Positions 1 through 8,410 of a DNA stretch of 14,820 bases are shown here, piece after piece. Position numbers and translations under genes: made by a program. The notes beneath the pieces were generated by a model. The model was given only the letters and a program-made list of their open reading frames with translations, was not told where the DNA came from and ran no database searches. The stretch covers positions 1-14,820 of the forward strand of contig JAKAIH010000013.1 of assembly GCA_021825225.1 (NCBI GenBank), given 5' to 3'. Each line of letters starts with the position of its first letter. The first letter of the stretch is position 1. This stretch comes from Pseudomonadota bacterium. Lineage in GTDB: Bacteria; Pseudomonadota; Gammaproteobacteria; Burkholderiales; SG8-39.

Positions 1-273
1 TTGGGCAAGGCGAGCGTGCCTGGCGGCACGTACAAGGGCACGGACCAGCCGCAGGCGAGCTTCGGCGTATTCGCTACCGTAGTGGCGAGCGCGGATCTGC
101 CGGAAGCTACTGCCTATCTGGTCAGCGAGGCGGTGTTCGAGCATTTCGACGAGTTCAAACGCTCGCACCCGGCCTTGACGCACATCACCAGAGCGTCGAT
201 GCTGGAAGGCAACGCGGTCCCTTTGCACCCTGGCGCAATTCGGTACTTCAGGGAGTCGGGATTGATGAAATAA
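1..273 (+). CDS. TAXI-family TRAP-type solute-binding protein, C-terminal part (5' end outside window)
   Basis: The frame is open from the left edge to the TAA at 271-273, giving about 90 residues of a C-terminal domain. The pattern VPGGTYKGTD, then a hydrophobic ATVVASADLPE stretch, then VFEHFDEFKRSHPAL, and finally PLHPGAIRYFRESGLM is typical of the end of TAXI (TRAP-associated extracytoplasmic immunogenic) binding proteins. These are secreted periplasmic proteins that normally deliver small organic acids or amino acids to a TRAP permease. The signal peptide and N-terminal lobe lie outside the window, so the TTG at position 1 is not a real start. The next gene, 52 bp downstream, is an ABC permease rather than a TRAP permease. 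Substrate unknown. Family assignment is fairly secure; its partner permease is not. Confidence 0.82.
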   Translation: MGKASVPGGTYKGTDQPQASFGVFATVVASADLPEATAYLVSEAVFEHFDEFKRSHPALTHITRASMLEGNAVPLHPGAIRYFRESGLMK

Positions 274-325
274 TGTGCGGCGACGTTTTTAAAATTCTTC
301 TTGTCAAATTTACTAAGCTGCAAAT

Positions 326-1366
326 TTGAACGCCGAGATTGCCCTTTTTCTGATCCAGGACGGCCTGACGAACGGCGCGATCTACGCGCTGCTGGCTCTG
401 GCCTTGGTGCTGGTGTTTGCGGTGACGCGGGTGATATTCATCCCGCAGGGTGAATTCGTCGCCTATGGCGCCCTCACCCTGGCCAGCCTGCAACTGGGCA
501 AACTGCCCGGCACGGCCTGGCTGCTGCTGGGTGGCGGTCTGGTTGTCGCTGCGGTGGAGCTGGTGCAAGCCGTCCGCCTTGGTGCGGTGCGGCGGATTCC
601 GGCGATACTCTTCAACTACATTGTCATTCCTAGCGCATTGCTTTCGCTCGCCTGGTGGGCTGCTCCACAGAAGCCAGCGCTTACACTGCAAATATTGCTG
701 GCGCTCGCGCTGGTCGTGCCGCTAGGACCGATGGTCTACCGCCTGGCATACCAGCCGCTCGCCAATGCTTCGGTGCTGGTGCTGCTGATCGTCTCGGTGG
801 CGGTGCATTTGGCCATGACCGGCCTAGGGCTGGTGTTCTTCGGCGCCGAGGGCTCGCGTACGCCGCCTTTTTCAGACGCGCAATGGAAGCTGGGGGTGCT
901 CAATATTTCCGGGCAAAGCCTGTGGGTGATGGGCTCGAGCCTGGCCTTGATCGTGGCCTTGCTGTTGTTCTTCGAACACACTATCTACGGCAAAGCGCTG
1001 CGCGCCACTGCTATCAACCGCATCGGCGCACGGCTGGTGGGCGTGTCTCCTGCCATGGCAGGCAAGCTGAGCTTCACGCTTGCAGCGCTGATCGGCGCGC
1101 TCTCCGGCATCCTGGTCGCGCCCATCACCACCATCTATTACGATTCGGGCTTCCTCATAGGTTTGAAGGGCTTTGTCGGTGCCATCGTCGGCGGATTGAT
1201 CAGCTATCCGATTGCGGCTGCTGGCGCACTGCTGGTCGGGCTGCTCGAGGCCTATGCTTCGTTTTGGGCCAGCGCTTACAAGGAGGTAATCGTCTTTACG
1301 CTGATCATTCCGGTCCTGATCTGGCGCTCCTTCACCACTCACCATATCGAAGAGGAAGAGGAATGA
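326..1366 (+). CDS. livH: Branched-chain amino acid-type (HAAT) ABC transporter permease, LivH-like
   Basis: 346-residue, very hydrophobic inner-membrane protein. The N-terminus ([24 protein letters not shown], split here as [15 protein letters not shown] then VLVFAVTRV) and the segment [19 protein letters not shown] are hallmarks of LivH permeases; the C-terminal part carries the [12 protein letters not shown] motif. It is longer than the usual 290-310 residues: about 40 extra hydrophobic residues lie roughly between 70 and 120. The start is TTG at 326, fixed because an in-frame TAA lies at 314-316 and no ATG occurs for a long way downstream; the upstream Shine-Dalgarno match is poor. It overlaps the next cistron by 4 bp (ATGA), so the two are probably translationally coupled. 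The substrate could be a branched-chain amino acid, an amide or an aromatic acid; the sequence does not decide. Confidence 0.88.
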   Translation: MNAEIALFLIQDGLTNGAIYALLALALVLVFAVTRVIFIPQGEFVAYGALTLASLQLGKLPGTAWLLLGGGLVVAAVELVQAVRLGAVRRIPAILFNYIVIPSALLSLAWWAAPQKPALTLQILLALALVVPLGPMVYRLAYQPLANASVLVLLIVSVAVHLAMTGLGLVFFGAEGSRTPPFSDAQWKLGVLNISGQSLWVMGSSLALIVALLLFFEHTIYGKALRATAINRIGARLVGVSPAMAGKLSFTLAALIGALSGILVAPITTIYYDSGFLIGLKGFVGAIVGGLISYPIAAAGALLVGLLEAYASFWASAYKEVIVFTLIIPVLIWRSFTTHHIEEEEE

Positions 1367-3123
1367 GCCGGGCGCGGCTGGTTCTCGGCGTGTTCGTCGC
1401 CTTCATGCTGGCGGCGCCGTTATTGTTGCCCGAGTTCCACGTCACCCTGCTCAACTATATCGGGCTGTACAGTATCGTGGCCTTGGGGCTGGTATTGCTA
1501 ACTGGAGTCGGCGGGCTGACTTCATTCGGGCAGGCGGCCTTTGTCGGCATGGGCGCCTATACCACGGCCTATCTGAGTACGGCTTTTGGCGTATCCCCTT
1601 GGTTGACTCTTATTGCTGGGTTAGCGCTTACTTTCGCCGTATCCGTTTTCCTTGGCTTTATCACCTTGCGTCTTTCGGGCCATTATCTGCCGCTGGGAAC
1701 CATAGCCTGGGGCATCAGCCTGTTTTACCTGTTCAGTAATATTGAATTTCTCGGGGGCTATACCGGCATCTCCAGCCTTCCAGAAATCAATCTCTTTGGT
1801 CTGGCGCTGGATACCGGGCGCAAGTTCGATTACCTGATCTGGGCGTTGGCCTTGCTGGCGTTGCTGTCCGTGGACAATTTGCTGGATTCGCGTTCCGGCC
1901 GCGCCATCCGGGCCCTCAAAGGCGGTGGATTGATGGCTGAGAGTTTCGGTGTCGACACCGCGCGCATGAAGATAGTCATCTTTGTCCATGCGGCCTTGCT
2001 CGCCAGCCTGTCGGGCTGGCTCTACGCACACCTGCTGCGTTTCGTGAATCCGACACCGTTTTCGATCAATGCCGGCATTGAGTATCTGTTCATGGCCGTG
2101 GTCGGTGGCGCCGCCTCGGTTTGGGGCGCGGTGGTGGGTGCCGGGATCCTGACGGTACTCAAGCAATGGCTGCAGGATCTACTGCCCAGACTCCTCGGGC
2201 AGAGCGGCAATTTTGAAATGATCGTCTTCGGCGTATTGCTGGTGTTGCTTCTGCAGCGTGCACGCGAGGGCATCATGCCTCTGGTTTTGCGTTTTTTCCC
2301 CGCGCCAAAGAAGCAGCTGCAGGCGGCTGCGCCGGAATTGCCGCGGCGAACACAGCCCGCCGCTGGCGAAACCTTGCTCGAGCTGACTCGGGTGCGCAAG
2401 GCTTTCGGTGGCTTGGTGGCGGTAAACGACCTGTCATTTTCCCTGAGCAGCGGCGAAATCCTCGGCCTGATCGGCCCGAACGGCGCCGGCAAAAGCACCG
2501 TGTTCAATCTTGTCACCGGTGTACTGCCGTTGACCGGGGGCGAGGTGCGCTTCCGTGGCGAGCGCATCGACATCCTGTCCGCGCGCGCCATCGTACCCCA
2601 CGGCCTCGCACGCACCTTCCAGCATGTGCATCTGCTGCCAACGATGAGCGTGCTGGAAAACGTCGCCATTGGAGCGCACCTGCGTGGCAGCAAAGGCGTA
2701 ATCAGCGCTGCACTGCGCCTGGAGCGCGCAGAGGAGGCAATGTTGCTGGCCGAGGCGGCGCGCCAGCTTGAGCGCGTAGGGCTGGGGGACAGTATGCACG
2801 AACAGGCGGGCAGCCTCGCACTGGGTCAGCAGCGCATCCTCGAAATCGCGCGGGCACTCTGCGCCGATCCGGTATTACTGCTGCTCGACGAACCTGCGGC
2901 CGGCTTGCGCTATCAGGAAAAGCGCGCGCTGGCGGAGCTGCTGCGCAAGCTCAGGTCCGAGGGTATGAGCGTGCTGCTGGTCGAGCACGACATGGATTTC
3001 GTCATGAAGCTGGTCGATCGTCTAGTGGTGATGGACTTCGGCGAGAAGCTGGCCGAAGGCCTGCCGCAGGAGATCCAGGCCAACGCGGTGGTACTCGAAG
3101 CCTATCTTGGTGGAGTCAAATGA
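1363..3123 (+). CDS. Fused LivM permease / LivG ATPase of HAAT ABC transporter
   Basis: 586-residue two-domain protein. Residues 1 to about 310 are a LivM-type membrane domain ([33 protein letters not shown], seen in pieces as [16 protein letters not shown] and [20 protein letters not shown] coupling loop). A Pro/Ala/Lys-rich linker covers about 311-336. Residues 337-586 are a LivG-type nucleotide-binding domain: Walker [10 protein letters not shown] at 371-379, signature LALGQ at 485-489 in place of LSxGQ, Walker B ending in D509-E510-P511, and an H-loop VEHD. The start ATG at 1363 overlaps the livH stop; the reading frame stays open further upstream to 655, but that part is antisense-like shadow within livH. 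It overlaps livF by ATGA at 3120-3123. One polypeptide supplies both a permease half and an ATPase half. Such fusions occur in HAAT operons of betaproteobacteria; this one has no internal stop or frameshift. Confidence 0.9.
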   Translation: MSRARLVLGVFVAFMLAAPLLLPEFHVTLLNYIGLYSIVALGLVLLTGVGGLTSFGQAAFVGMGAYTTAYLSTAFGVSPWLTLIAGLALTFAVSVFLGFITLRLSGHYLPLGTIAWGISLFYLFSNIEFLGGYTGISSLPEINLFGLALDTGRKFDYLIWALALLALLSVDNLLDSRSGRAIRALKGGGLMAESFGVDTARMKIVIFVHAALLASLSGWLYAHLLRFVNPTPFSINAGIEYLFMAVVGGAASVWGAVVGAGILTVLKQWLQDLLPRLLGQSGNFEMIVFGVLLVLLLQRAREGIMPLVLRFFPAPKKQLQAAAPELPRRTQPAAGETLLELTRVRKAFGGLVAVNDLSFSLSSGEILGLIGPNGAGKSTVFNLVTGVLPLTGGEVRFRGERIDILSARAIVPHGLARTFQHVHLLPTMSVLENVAIGAHLRGSKGVISAALRLERAEEAMLLAEAARQLERVGLGDSMHEQAGSLALGQQRILEIARALCADPVLLLLDEPAAGLRYQEKRALAELLRKLRSEGMSVLLVEHDMDFVMKLVDRLVVMDFGEKLAEGLPQEIQANAVVLEAYLGGVK

Positions 3124-3854
3124 GCGCGCTGCTGGAAGTGCGCGGGCTGAGCGTGGCCTACGGCAAAGTCGAAGCCGTGCACCAGGCCGCGTTGCGCCTG
3201 GAGCAGGGCAGGATAGTGACGGTCATCGGTCCCAACGGGGCGGGCAAGACCACGCTGCTGGCCGCGCTCATGGGCATGCTGCCCGCGCGCGGCAGCATCG
3301 CTTATGCGGGCCAGGAAATCCTGCGCCTCGAACCGGAACAGCGGGTGAGCCGAGGCCTGTGTCTGGTGCCCGAGCGGCGCGAGTTGTTCGCCGCAATGAC
3401 GGTGGAGGACAACCTTGTACTCGGCGCTTTTCACCGTTACCGCAAGCGCGACAAGACCATTGCTGGCGATTTTGAGCAGGTATATCGCCTGTTCCCGAGG
3501 CTGCAGGAGCGCCGCAGGCAACTCGCTGGCACGCTTTCCGGCGGCGAGCGCCAGATGCTCGCGCTGGGCCGCGCGCTCATGAGCCGACCGCGCCTGCTGA
3601 TGCTGGACGAACCCAGCCTCGGCCTGGCGCCGCTGATCGTTCGCGACATTTTTCGCGTCATCGCCGGGCTGCGTGAGACCGGCGTGTCGATATTGCTGGT
3701 GGAGCAGAATGCCCACGCCGCACTGCAGGTGGCCGACTACGGCTACGTGCTCGAAACCGGTGAAATCGTGATCGAAGGACCCAGCGCGAGTCTTGCCTCC
3801 AATCCGCGCGTGATCGAGAGTTATCTCGGCCTGGTTTCAAGCGACGCTGGCTAG
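3120..3854 (+). CDS. livF: HAAT ABC transporter ATP-binding protein, LivF-like
   Basis: 244-residue cytoplasmic ATPase, the second nucleotide-binding subunit of the importer. Visible motifs are Walker [10 protein letters not shown] at 37-45, signature LSGGERQ at 139-145, Walker [14 protein letters not shown] with D163 and E164, and LLVEQN at 192-197. Gln replaces the usual H-loop His there, which is characteristic of LivF. Length is normal for the family. The ATG sits in the ATGA overlap with the fused livMG gene, so it is the last member of a coupled three-gene unit. Stop at 3852-3854. No clear terminator follows; the next 213 bp carry two parS sites. Confidence 0.93.
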   Translation: MSALLEVRGLSVAYGKVEAVHQAALRLEQGRIVTVIGPNGAGKTTLLAALMGMLPARGSIAYAGQEILRLEPEQRVSRGLCLVPERRELFAAMTVEDNLVLGAFHRYRKRDKTIAGDFEQVYRLFPRLQERRRQLAGTLSGGERQMLALGRALMSRPRLLMLDEPSLGLAPLIVRDIFRVIAGLRETGVSILLVEQNAHAALQVADYGYVLETGEIVIEGPSASLASNPRVIESYLGLVSSDAG

Positions 3855-3890
3855 ATCGGCCTGCCGTGGAGGAGGACCGCCGCGGCAACT

Positions 3891-3906
3891 TGTTCCACGT
3901 GGAACC
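3891..3906. promoter_or_regulatory. parS centromere site 1 (ParB binding)
   Basis: TGTTCCACGTGGAACC, a palindrome with 15 of 16 bases symmetric about the CACGTG core; only the last base departs from TGTTCCACGTGGAACA. This matches the chromosomal parS consensus TGTTNCACGTGNAACA. It lies 37 bp after livF and 99 bp before a second, perfect site. parA and parB are encoded 2.8-4.5 kb downstream, which supports the call. Confidence 0.93.
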
Positions 3907-3989
3907 TGCACGCGGCGGGCGCTTCGCCGCGGATTTCCGCCAACCGCAGTCGCTTGCTCGCGTGCGCAACGCCACGCCGATTTTCGCTT

Positions 3990-4005
3990 TGTTCCACGTG
4001 GAACA
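3990..4005. promoter_or_regulatory. parS centromere site 2 (perfect palindrome)
   Basis: TGTTCCACGTGGAACA, a perfect 16-bp palindrome identical to the proteobacterial parS consensus. It lies 62 bp upstream of the mnmG start and only a few bases upstream of the weak candidate mnmG promoter. ParB-CTP clamps are expected to load here and slide into flanking DNA, helping SMC-dependent and ParA-dependent origin segregation. Bound ParB could also influence mnmG-rsmG-parAB transcription; that is inference. Confidence 0.96.
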
Positions 4006-4009
4006 ACAG

Positions 4010-4039
4010 CTTACAGATTAAGGCAAATCGGCGTAGAAT
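4010..4039 (+). promoter_or_regulatory. Candidate weak sigma-70 promoter for mnmG
   Basis: CTTACA at 4010-4015 (4 of 6 to the -35 consensus), an 18-bp spacer, then TAGAAT at 4034-4039 (5 of 6 to the -10 consensus). It would start transcription near 4046, about 22 bp before the mnmG ATG. The -35 is weak, so this is a candidate only. Its -35 begins 5 bp after the second parS site. Confidence 0.35.
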
Positions 4040-4067
4040 CGCGCCTCCCTGGTACCATAGCTGGCGC

Positions 4068-6050
4068 ATGCAGTTCCCCAACGAATTCGATGTGATAGTA
4101 GTAGGCGGCGGCCACGCCGGCACCGAGGCCGCGCTTGCTGCCGCCCGGGCCGGCTGCAATACGCTGCTGCTCACGCACAATATAGAAACTTTGGGACAGA
4201 TGTCCTGCAACCCCTCGATCGGCGGCATCGGCAAGGGGCATCTGGTCAAGGAAGTCGACGCGCTCGGCGGCGCCATGGCCATCGCCACGGACGAGGCCGG
4301 GATCCAGTTCCGCATACTCAATTCGAGCAAGGGCGCCGCGGTTCGCGCCACGCGCGCGCAAGCCGACCGGCTGCTGTACAAGCAGGCAATTCGGCGGCGC
4401 CTGGAAAATCAGCCGAATCTGACCTTGTTTCAGCAGGCGGTGGACGATCTCCTGCTAGAAGGTGACCGGGTCAGCGGCGTGGTGACGCAACTGGGTATCC
4501 GCTTCAGCGGGCGCGCGGTGGTGCTGACTACGGGCACTTTTTTGTCCGGGCTGATCCATGTCGGCATGAGCAATTTCCAGGCGGGCAGGGCGGGCGACCC
4601 GCCTTCGATCAGCCTGGCGGCACGGCTGCGCGAGCTGAAGCTCCCGGTAGGCCGGCTGAAAACCGGGACGCCGCCGCGCATCGACGGTCGCACCATCGAT
4701 TTCTCGGCGATGCAGGAACAGCCGGGCGACGACCCGGCGCCGGTGTTTTCCTACATGGGCAGGCGCGAACTGCATCCGGCGCAGCTGCCCTGCTGGATCA
4801 CCCACACCAATGCGCGCACGCACGAAATCATCCGCGGCGGTCTGGACCGCTCGCCGATGTACACCGGCGTGATCGAGGGAGTAGGCCCGCGCTACTGTCC
4901 TTCGATCGAGGACAAGATTCACCGTTTCGCAGGCAAGGCCAGCCATCAGATTTTCCTCGAGTCCGAGGGCCTTACGACCAACGAGTTCTATCCCAACGGC
5001 ATCTCGACCAGCCTGCCCTTCGACGTGCAGCTCGAGCTGGTGCGGTCGATCAAGGGTTTGGAACGGGCGCATATCCTGCGCCCCGGTTACGCCATCGAGT
5101 ACGACTACTTCGATCCGTGCGGACTGAGGGCTACGCTGGAAACCAAAGCGATATCCGGATTGTTTTTCGCCGGCCAGATTAATGGTACCACCGGCTATGA
5201 AGAGGCTGCCGCCCAAGGGCTGCTCGCCGGCGTCAATGCGGCCTTGCGGGTGCAGGGCCGGGAAGGGTGGTGCCCGCGCCGCGACCAAGCCTACATCGGC
5301 GTCTTAGTGGACGACCTGATCACCCGCGGCGTGTCCGAACCCTACCGCATGTTCACCAGCCGCGCCGAGTATCGTCTGATGCTGCGCGAAGACAACGCCG
5401 ACATGCGCCTGACCGAAGCAGGGCGCGGTCTGGGCTTGATCGACGATGCTCGCTGGGAGGTTTTCGAGCGCAAGCGCGAAGCGGTTGCGCGGGAACTCGA
5501 GCGGCTCAAATCGACCTGGATCAACCCCCGGCTTCTGCCGGAGGCCGATGCGGAGCGGGTTCTAGGTAAAGGCATAGAGCGAGAGTATGCACTTACTGAT
5601 CTGCTGCGCCGCCCGGACGTGAGCTATGCCAGCCTGATGTCCCTGCCGAATGCTGGCGAACCCGTGCAGGACCCGGCGGTAGCCGAGCAGGTCGAGATCC
5701 AGGTCAAATACGACGGCTACATCGCGCGTCAGCGCGACGAGGTGCTGCGGCGCGAGCAATACGAGGCGACCGCGCTGCCGCGCGAACTTGACTACCGCAC
5801 GGTTCGCGGTCTGTCCAAGGAAGTGCAGCAAAAACTCGAACAGCACAAACCGGAAACCATAGGCCAGGCTTCGCGCATCTCGGGTCTGACGCCGGCCGCC
5901 ATTTCCCTGTTGCTGGTACATCTGAAGCGCGGCTTCGAAACTGTCGGAAATCGCGAGCAACCGTCCGAGTCGCCCGTGTTGCCAGACCGCCAGCACAATC
6001 CGGATGAGCGTGCTTCTGACAGTTCCCGCGCAGAGCGCCCTGCGGCATGA
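4068..6050 (+). CDS. mnmG: tRNA uridine-5-carboxymethylaminomethyl(34) synthesis enzyme MnmG (GidA)
   Basis: 660-residue FAD enzyme that works with MnmE to build the (carboxymethyl)aminomethyl group on wobble uridine 34 of several tRNAs. The FAD dinucleotide-binding motif VVGGGHAG is at 11-18. The two conserved cysteines appear at C47 ([15 protein letters not shown]) and C277 (RYCPSIEDK), the same positions as in the E. coli protein. [16 protein letters not shown] and, near the end, [18 protein letters not shown] are invariant family blocks. The start is ATG 4068, giving the family's usual [15 protein letters not shown] beginning; an upstream in-frame TTG at 3954 would read through parS site 2. 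After the conserved C-terminal helix there is a polar tail of about 30 residues rich in E, S, D, R and P that E. coli MnmG (629 aa) lacks. It overlaps rsmG by ATGA. Confidence 0.97.
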   Translation: MQFPNEFDVIVVGGGHAGTEAALAAARAGCNTLLLTHNIETLGQMSCNPSIGGIGKGHLVKEVDALGGAMAIATDEAGIQFRILNSSKGAAVRATRAQADRLLYKQAIRRRLENQPNLTLFQQAVDDLLLEGDRVSGVVTQLGIRFSGRAVVLTTGTFLSGLIHVGMSNFQAGRAGDPPSISLAARLRELKLPVGRLKTGTPPRIDGRTIDFSAMQEQPGDDPAPVFSYMGRRELHPAQLPCWITHTNARTHEIIRGGLDRSPMYTGVIEGVGPRYCPSIEDKIHRFAGKASHQIFLESEGLTTNEFYPNGISTSLPFDVQLELVRSIKGLERAHILRPGYAIEYDYFDPCGLRATLETKAISGLFFAGQINGTTGYEEAAAQGLLAGVNAALRVQGREGWCPRRDQAYIGVLVDDLITRGVSEPYRMFTSRAEYRLMLREDNADMRLTEAGRGLGLIDDARWEVFERKREAVARELERLKSTWINPRLLPEADAERVLGKGIEREYALTDLLRRPDVSYASLMSLPNAGEPVQDPAVAEQVEIQVKYDGYIARQRDEVLRREQYEATALPRELDYRTVRGLSKEVQQKLEQHKPETIGQASRISGLTPAAISLLLVHLKRGFETVGNREQPSESPVLPDRQHNPDERASDSSRAERPAA

Positions 6051-6682
6051 ATACGGCCGATCAGCTGAAACGCGGTCTCATTGCGCTGGGATTGACGCTC
6101 GCGCCAGATACCCAGGAGAGACTGCTCGACTACATCGCGCTGATCGAAAAATGGAACCGGGTCTACAACCTAACCGCGATACGCGAACCGGAAAAGATGG
6201 TCAGCCATCACTTGCTCGACAGCCTGGCGGTGGCGCCGCATCTGCACGCAAAACGCCTGCTCGATGTGGGCAGCGGCGCCGGATTGCCCGGCATTCCGCT
6301 GGCGCTCGCGAACCCGGATATGCAGGTGACCCTGCTCGACAGCAATCACAAGAAGGCGGCGTTCCTGAACCAGGCGGTGATGGAGTTGAAACTCAAGAAC
6401 GCCGAAGTATGCGCCGAGCGCGTGGAATCCTGGCAGACGGAAAGCCGGTTCGATGTGATCATTTCGCGCGCCTTCTCCGACATGGGCGAATTCGTGCGCA
6501 TCACCCGGCACTTGCTCGCGCCGGGCGGGCTGTTCGCGGCGATGAAGGGACTGCACCCCTATGAGGAAATCGAGAAACTGCCGCCAGGCTTCAACGTGAG
6601 GCAGATACTGCCGCTCGCCGTGCCCGGTCTGGACGGCGCGCGGCATCTGGTGCTGATCGGGCAGGATGCAACAGCAACATGA
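6047..6682 (+). CDS. rsmG: 16S rRNA (guanine(527)-N(7))-methyltransferase RsmG (GidB)
   Basis: 211-residue cytoplasmic SAM-dependent methyltransferase of the Rossmann class, expected to methylate N7 of G527 in 16S rRNA; loss in other bacteria gives low-level streptomycin resistance. The signature N-terminal segment [20 protein letters not shown] lies at 36-55, the SAM-binding loop [14 protein letters not shown] at 73-86, and [10 protein letters not shown] at 141-150. Length is normal for the family. The ATG lies within the mnmG stop (ATGA), so translation is probably coupled. parA begins 52 bp downstream. Confidence 0.96.
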   Translation: MNTADQLKRGLIALGLTLAPDTQERLLDYIALIEKWNRVYNLTAIREPEKMVSHHLLDSLAVAPHLHAKRLLDVGSGAGLPGIPLALANPDMQVTLLDSNHKKAAFLNQAVMELKLKNAEVCAERVESWQTESRFDVIISRAFSDMGEFVRITRHLLAPGGLFAAMKGLHPYEEIEKLPPGFNVRQILPLAVPGLDGARHLVLIGQDATAT

Positions 6683-6734
6683 TGCAGTTCGGGCACATGG
6701 AGCATTGCGCCGTGCCGCCTATGGAGCCGTTTCG

Positions 6735-7514
6735 ATGACGGCGCGCATACTCGCAGTCGCCAACCAGAAGGGCGGAGTGGGCAAGACGACCACCAGCGTC
6801 AATCTCGCCGGCGGGCTTGCCTCCGCCGGCAAGCGCGTGCTCCTGATCGATCTCGATCCGCAGGGGAACGCCACCATGGGCAGCGGCATCGACAAGCGCG
6901 GCCTGCAGAGTTCCGTGTATCAGGTGCTCCTCGGGCTGACGACAGTGCAGGCGGTCAGGCAGAAATCCGAAAGCGGCGGCTATGACCTGGTGCCGGCGAA
7001 TCGCGAATTGGCCGGCGCCGAAGTCGAAATGGTGGGGTTGGATAACCGCGAAACGCGGCTCAAGTCGGCATTGGCCGCGATCGCGGCGGACTACGATTTC
7101 ATCCTGCTGGACTGTCCGCCCGCGCTGAACCTGCTCACGCTGAACGGCCTGGTGGCTGCCGATGCGGTGATGATCCCCATGCAATGCGAGTACTACGCAC
7201 TCGAAGGCCTGAGCGATCTGGTGGAGACGATACGCAAGGTGCGCAAGCACCTGAATCCGCGGCTGGAGATCGAGGGTTTGCTGCGCACCATGTACGATCC
7301 GCGCAACTCGCTGGCGCAGCAGGTTTCCGAGCAGCTGCAACAGCACTTCGGCGACAAGCTGTACGCAACCATCATTCCGCGCAATGTGCGCCTCGCCGAG
7401 GCGCCAAGCTATGGCGCACCCGCGGTGAACCTGGACAAGGCGTGCAAGGGTTCGCAGGCCTACATCGCACTTACGGACGAACTGCTGCTGCGCTCGGCCG
7501 CGGCGCTCGCCTAG
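6735..7514 (+). CDS. parA: Chromosome partitioning ATPase ParA (Soj family)
   Basis: 259-residue deviant-Walker ATPase that binds DNA nonspecifically as an ATP dimer and is stimulated by ParB to move origins apart. The deviant Walker A KGGVGKTT is at 12-19 with both signature lysines K12 and K17. The A' motif LIDLDPQGN is at 38-45, with D39 and D41. Walker B DFILLDCPPALN ends around D126. There is no N-terminal HTH domain, as expected for chromosomal rather than P1-type ParA. The ATG at 6735 is chosen because it gives the standard MTARILAVANQKGG beginning and has TGGAG about 8 bp upstream; an in-frame ATG at 6666 would add 23 unrelated residues and overlap rsmG. parB follows after 14 bp. Confidence 0.97.
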   Translation: MTARILAVANQKGGVGKTTTSVNLAGGLASAGKRVLLIDLDPQGNATMGSGIDKRGLQSSVYQVLLGLTTVQAVRQKSESGGYDLVPANRELAGAEVEMVGLDNRETRLKSALAAIAADYDFILLDCPPALNLLTLNGLVAADAVMIPMQCEYYALEGLSDLVETIRKVRKHLNPRLEIEGLLRTMYDPRNSLAQQVSEQLQQHFGDKLYATIIPRNVRLAEAPSYGAPAVNLDKACKGSQAYIALTDELLLRSAAALA

Positions 7515-7528
7515 ACAAGGAAGCGACA

Positions 7529-8368
7529 ATGAAAGGACTGGGACGCGGGCTGGACGCGCTGCTGGCAAAGGACGAAGAAGCGGGCGCGGGCGACGCCCTC
7601 AAAACGCTCAGGTTGGAAGAACTGCAGCCCGGCAAGTACCAGCCGCGCACGCGCATGGACCAGGCTTCGCTGGAAGAGCTGGCGCGCTCGCTCAAGTCGC
7701 AAGGTGTGATGCAGCCCATCCTGGCGCGAGCGCTGGGCAAGGGGCGTTACGAAATCATCGCCGGCGAGCGGCGTTGGCGCGCGGCGAAAATCGCCGGTTT
7801 GCGCGAAGTACCCGTGGTCATCCGCGAGGTGCCGGATTCGGCGGCGCTCGCCATGGCCCTGATCGAGAACATCCAGCGCGAGAACCTGAATCCGCTAGAG
7901 GAGGCCACCGGCATCCATCGCCTGATCAATGAATTCAAGATGACTCACCAGGAGGCGGCCGAGGCCGTGGGCCGCTCGCGCGCCGCAACCTCCAATCTGC
8001 TGCGCCTGCTGAACCTGCAGCAATCGGTGCAGGCCTTGCTCTATGACGGCAAGATCGACATGGGCCATGCGCGCGCGCTGCTCGCGCTGGAAGGCCGGCG
8101 CCAGGAAGACCTGGCGATGCGCGTGGCCGAACGCGGGCTGTCGGTGCGCGAAACCGAAAAACTGGTGCAGGACATCCTCAACCCCAAGCCGAAGAAATCA
8201 AGCCGGCTCAGGACCAATCGCGACATCCTGCGCTTCGAGGAGGAATTGTCGGAAAAATTCGGCACCGCAGTCGAGCTCAAACCCGGCAAGAAAGGCGCGG
8301 GCAAGCTGGTGATCAGTTACGCCAGCCACGAGCACCTCGACGATCTGTTGTCCAAATTCAAGGGCTGA
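7529..8368 (+). CDS. parB: Chromosome partitioning protein ParB (Spo0J family)
   Basis: 279-residue CTP-dependent DNA clamp that recognises parS. The N-terminal KGLGRGLDALL peptide at 2-12, with R6, is the usual ParA-activating segment. The CTPase domain shows GERRWRAA at 79-86 and ENIQREN at 113-119. A helix-turn-helix covers about 138-160 (MTHQEAAEAVGRSRAATSNLL), followed by the linker and a C-terminal dimerisation domain from about 225 to 279. The start ATG has AAGGAAG about 6 bp upstream. It is co-directional with parA and probably in one operon with it. Its expected targets are the two parS sites upstream of mnmG in this same window. Confidence 0.97.
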   Translation: MKGLGRGLDALLAKDEEAGAGDALKTLRLEELQPGKYQPRTRMDQASLEELARSLKSQGVMQPILARALGKGRYEIIAGERRWRAAKIAGLREVPVVIREVPDSAALAMALIENIQRENLNPLEEATGIHRLINEFKMTHQEAAEAVGRSRAATSNLLRLLNLQQSVQALLYDGKIDMGHARALLALEGRRQEDLAMRVAERGLSVRETEKLVQDILNPKPKKSSRLRTNRDILRFEEELSEKFGTAVELKPGKKGAGKLVISYASHEHLDDLLSKFKG

Positions 8369-8376
8369 AATTCGCG

Positions 8377-8396
8377 GCCGGGACGGCCTACCCGGC
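8377..8396. terminator. Possible hairpin between convergent parB and pcm-like gene
   Basis: GCCGGG at 8377-8382 pairs with CCCGGC at 8391-8396 around an 8-nt loop. It sits 8 bp after the parB stop and 14 bp before the end of the convergent gene, the expected place for a bidirectional terminator. No T-run follows on either side, so intrinsic termination is doubtful. Confidence 0.3.
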
Positions 8397-8410
8397 TCGA
8401 GCGCGCGTCC

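Noticed and set aside
655..1362. Upstream extension of the livM-livG frame inside livH
   Set aside because: The extension translates to Arg/Ala/Gly-rich nonsense in the +2 frame of livH, and ATG 1363 gives the proper LivM N-terminus.
3954..4067. Longer mnmG start at an upstream TTG
   Set aside because: It would add 38 nonconserved residues and read through parS site 2; ATG 4068 matches the family N-terminus.
3855..4067. Replication origin next to mnmG
   Set aside because: gid genes often lie near oriC, but this gap has no DnaA boxes or AT-rich element; only the two parS sites and a weak promoter are visible.
6591..7568. Long minus-strand open frame opposite parA (325 codons)
   Set aside because: Antisense to parA throughout, low-complexity composition, no ribosome-binding site or recognisable domain.
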